This document shows positions 34,017 to 35,719 of a stretch of 35,719 nucleotides of DNA, in pieces. This DNA is from Planctomycetota bacterium (GTDB taxonomy: Bacteria; Planctomycetota; Planctomycetia; Planctomycetales; Planctomycetaceae). The position numbers were made by a program, and so were the translations under genes. The stretch is taken from NCBI GenBank assembly GCA_003671275.1, contig QWPB01000182.1, forward strand, positions 1-35,719, read 5' to 3'. The notes beneath the pieces were generated by a model. That model had not been told where the DNA came from, did not search any database, and was given only the letters and a program-made list of their open reading frames with translations. The first letter of the stretch is position 1, and each line of letters starts with the position of its first letter.

Positions 34017-34344
34017 GATCGAACCTGTCCCGAATCGTCGACGATTCCCCGCCTGACCGTCGCCTGCCGGGGAAATGAGAGGCGAACAGTGTATCGGGTG
34101 AGCATCCTCCTGAGGAGGTTTGCGACCGCCCTTCCTGCGGCAACGCTCTTTGTGAAGTTGGGAGACTCTTTTCTCACCGAAAACTAATGGCTGAATACTG
34201 ATGGCCCACGCACGGTGAATACAGTGCATGGCCGTAGGTGGAGAGGCCTCCTCTTCTGCCGTTGCGTTCGGTTCGATAGGCTATGGCAGGATGGCGGAAC
34301 TTCACGCCAAGACCGCACTGGGCACCATGAGGATTCACGCAACG
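34017..34344. other. Divergent intergenic region with palindromes
   Basis: About 330 bases separate the ABC-F and YceH starts. Three inverted repeats stand out: the 16-bp palindrome at 34032-34047, TTCCCCG/CGGGGAA (34045-34051 with 34068-34074) and CCTCC-TGA-GGAGG (34106-34118). Both flanking genes could start further into this region, so part of it may be coding. Confidence 0.4.
34032..34047. promoter_or_regulatory. 16-bp perfect palindrome in ABC-F leader
   Basis: GAATCGTCGACGATTC reads the same on both strands and lies 16 to 31 bases before the ABC-F ATG. A dimeric regulator site or a short leader stem are the plausible roles; the next stem (34045-34074) overlaps its edge, so the two could be alternative structures. 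Confidence 0.45.
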
Positions 34345-35082
34345 ATGGATGCAACTCCGCCGGAAGATCAGGCCCCCGGTCCGAAGCAGTTTTCACGAGG
34401 GCAACGTCGAGTGCTGGGGACGTTGCTGGAGAAGGCGTTCACGACGCCGGATGTTTATCCGCTGACGCTCAAAGCCTGTACCACGGCTTGTAATCAGAAG
34501 AATAACCGAGATCCCGTGACCAACTACACTGAAGATCAGGTGCAGGTCATCCTGGACGAACTCCGCGAGTTGGGCGTGGCCGCTGTGGTACACACCGATG
34601 GTGGGCGGGCGGAACGCTACCGACATTTCATGCGAAAACGATATCCCTTCAGCGAGGTACAGCTCGCCATCCTGACAGAACTTTTGTTGCGTGGCAGTCA
34701 GCAGCCGGGTGAACTGCGGACGCGAGCCAGTCGGATGGTGTCGATCGACAGCCAGGAAGGGTTGCGGACAGCGCTCAACGAGTTGCAGGCCGCTGGCTAT
34801 GTGCGGTCCAGTGGTTCGCTGGATCGACGCGGGGTCGAGGTCGATCACACGTTTTATCGTGAAGGGGAAGCTCCAGCCTTCATGATTCCGACGGACGACG
34901 GGGACCGTGATTCCGCCCCTTCCCGGTCCGCAGTGATGGCCAGTGCCGGTGGTGACGCGGCGGGTCTGGCTCACCTGATGCGACTGCAGACCGAGATGGC
35001 GGAGGAGCTGACAACGCTCCGGGCGAAAGTCGAGGAACTGTCAGACCAGCTAGCGGATTTGCGGCGTGCCCTGGGATCGTAG
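34345..35082 (+). CDS. YceH-family protein (DUF480)
   Basis: From ATG 34345 this gives 245 residues; in-frame ATGs at 34228, 34291 and 34327 are possible, and only a distant GAGGA supports 34345. The DUF480 core is clear: RRVLGTLLEKAFTTPDVYPL, LKACTTACNQKNNRDP, then the second winged-helix repeat RYPFSEVQLAILTELLLRG and PGELRTRASRM. A C-terminal coiled coil (MAEELTTLRAKVEELSDQLA) closes the protein. The family has a tandem winged-helix fold and no firmly known function, although DNA binding or complex assembly is likely. It is divergent from the ABC-F gene and 42 bp upstream of the next gene on the same strand. Confidence 0.88.
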   Translation: MDATPPEDQAPGPKQFSRGQRRVLGTLLEKAFTTPDVYPLTLKACTTACNQKNNRDPVTNYTEDQVQVILDELRELGVAAVVHTDGGRAERYRHFMRKRYPFSEVQLAILTELLLRGSQQPGELRTRASRMVSIDSQEGLRTALNELQAAGYVRSSGSLDRRGVEVDHTFYREGEAPAFMIPTDDGDRDSAPSRSAVMASAGGDAAGLAHLMRLQTEMAEELTTLRAKVEELSDQLADLRRALGS

Positions 35083-35124
35083 GCAGGCCTTGGGATCGTC
35101 ATGGACTCCGTACAGGAGCGTTTT

Positions 35125-35719
35125 ATGCAAACCCCTCGCAGCCTTCCGGGTCGCTGGCACAGCCGATGTCTGGCAGTCGGTGTCGTTCTGTGGGGGGTGG
35201 CGGCTCTGGCCCAGCCCGCTCCAACGGATGGCACTTCCGGAGCCACGCTCAGTCGCACGCTCGTCATTCCGCATGACCGTGAACTGGAAGTCCGCCTGCG
35301 TTCCGTACAGACAGCTCTCAAGAATTCAGATCGCGTGGTGGCCGCCCAGGTTCTGGCCGAGCTGTTGTCCCTCTCAGCCCCCGCCGTGGTGCAGGTGGGT
35401 TCCGTCTACCGCGATTGCCAATTTGAAGCGGAACGAATCTTGCGACAAGGCCCGCCTGAATTGCGGGAAGCCTTTCGCCGGGACACCGAAGTGCGCGCCG
35501 CCGAAGAGGTTCGGGTCGCCCGCGAGAACGGCGAATTGGCGGGGCTGCTGGCTGTCGCCCAGCGGTATCCCCTGACCCCCGCCGCAAACGGGGCACTGCT
35601 TTCCCTGATGGAGCAGTTCTACGATCTGGGACGATTCGATGCGGTCGTCGCCTGTGGCCGCCGGTTGATTGAATCGCAACCCGATCCGGTGGCGACCGCG
35701 CGGGATTATCCCCTGGCGA
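35125..35719 (+). CDS. Exported protein, probable PQQ-propeller N-terminus, 3'-truncated
   Basis: The frame runs off the window end. ATG 35125 lies seven bases after AGGAG; an in-frame ATG at 35101 is less likely. The ~198 visible residues start with a signal peptide (CLAVGVVLWGVAALAQ) and continue with a helical region: LEVRLRSVQTALKNSDRVVA, LRQGPPELREAFRRDTEVRA, RYPLTPAANGALLSLMEQFY and LGRFDAVVACGRRLIE. This all-helical start, including the 'RYPLTPA..ALL' pattern, resembles planctomycete PQQ-binding (BamB-like) beta-propeller proteins, whose propeller would lie outside the window. That call is an inference from the N-terminus only. Confidence 0.65.
   Translation, partial: MQTPRSLPGRWHSRCLAVGVVLWGVAALAQPAPTDGTSGATLSRTLVIPHDRELEVRLRSVQTALKNSDRVVAAQVLAELLSLSAPAVVQVGSVYRDCQFEAERILRQGPPELREAFRRDTEVRAAEEVRVARENGELAGLLAVAQRYPLTPAANGALLSLMEQFYDLGRFDAVVACGRRLIESQPDPVATARDYPLA

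Noticed and set aside
34017-34229. N-terminal extension of the ABC-F frame
   Set aside because: The added residues are basic, unlike any ABC-F start, and cover palindromic leader DNA.
1-35719. CRISPR array, tRNA or rRNA genes, prophage or intact insertion sequence
   Set aside because: No regularly spaced direct repeats, tRNA-like cloverleaf with conserved arms, rRNA stretches or phage genes were seen by eye.

Overview
The window looks like a chromosomal segment of a planctomycete (phylum Planctomycetota, probably order Planctomycetales). The evidence is the gene content: DUF1549/DUF1553 'planctomycete cytochrome' proteins, a DUF1501 protein, DUF1080, a Tat-exported Gfo/Idh/MocA oxidoreductase, a Ser/Thr kinase with an extracytoplasmic sensor, an ECF sigma/anti-sigma pair with a long exported tail, and the N-terminus of a probable PQQ-propeller protein. 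The DNA is moderately GC-rich. Most genes have an AGGA/GGAGG-type ribosome site, and many carry Sec or Tat export signals. I saw no rRNA, tRNA, CRISPR array, prophage or intact insertion sequence. One decayed transposase tail is proposed.

Layout. (1) 1-8282, + strand: a surface/periplasmic cassette made of a truncated F5/8C-DUF1553 protein, a BIG2-DUF1549-DUF1553 protein with two heme-type motifs, a PPC-domain protein and a DUF1501 protein. The last two overlap by ATGA. (2) 8640-11009: an exported FG-GAP/VCBS beta-propeller protein. It converges on (3) a membrane Ser/Thr kinase with a Cache-like sensor (11183-13258, -), with a potential three-way-junction structure between them. (4) 13535-14833: a Tat-dependent oxidoreductase, convergent with (5) the minus-strand group 22984-14851: HlyD adaptor, M50 metalloprotease-HlyD fusion with a PqqD-like N-terminus, TolC-like outer-membrane protein, a second HlyD adaptor, and CCA tRNA nucleotidyltransferase (TTGA overlap). 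Diverging from it is (6) a GAF-HlyD fusion (23114-25174, +), followed by a CaMKII-association-domain protein, a Tat-exported QW-repeat protein, a DUF1080 protein and a sugar-phosphate-isomerase-like TIM barrel. (7) 28904-31741, -: a methyltransferase, then anti-sigma and ECF sigma factors. (8) A decayed transposase C-terminus, an ABC-F ATPase (-), a divergent YceH/DUF480 protein (+) and a truncated probable PQQ-propeller protein.

The strongest candidate for an under-described system is 16137-25174. Four proteins with membrane-fusion (HlyD) folds and one TolC-like channel stand together without any ABC, RND or MFS pump. The only inner-membrane core is a multi-pass M50 (HELGH) protein that carries its own HlyD half and a PqqD-like domain. 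This suggests a tripartite envelope export or processing machine built around a metalloprotease, with a GAF sensor fused to one adaptor. That is an inference from domain content and synteny.

Non-coding DNA is rich in inverted repeats: a 14-bp-stem hairpin in the leader of the second DUF1549 gene, a cloverleaf-like fold between convergent genes, a dispersed-type palindrome plus nested stems at 27773-28015, and a 16-bp perfect palindrome in the ABC-F leader. All start sites are judged from ribosome sites and signal peptides by eye. Domain names rest on motif recognition, not database searches.
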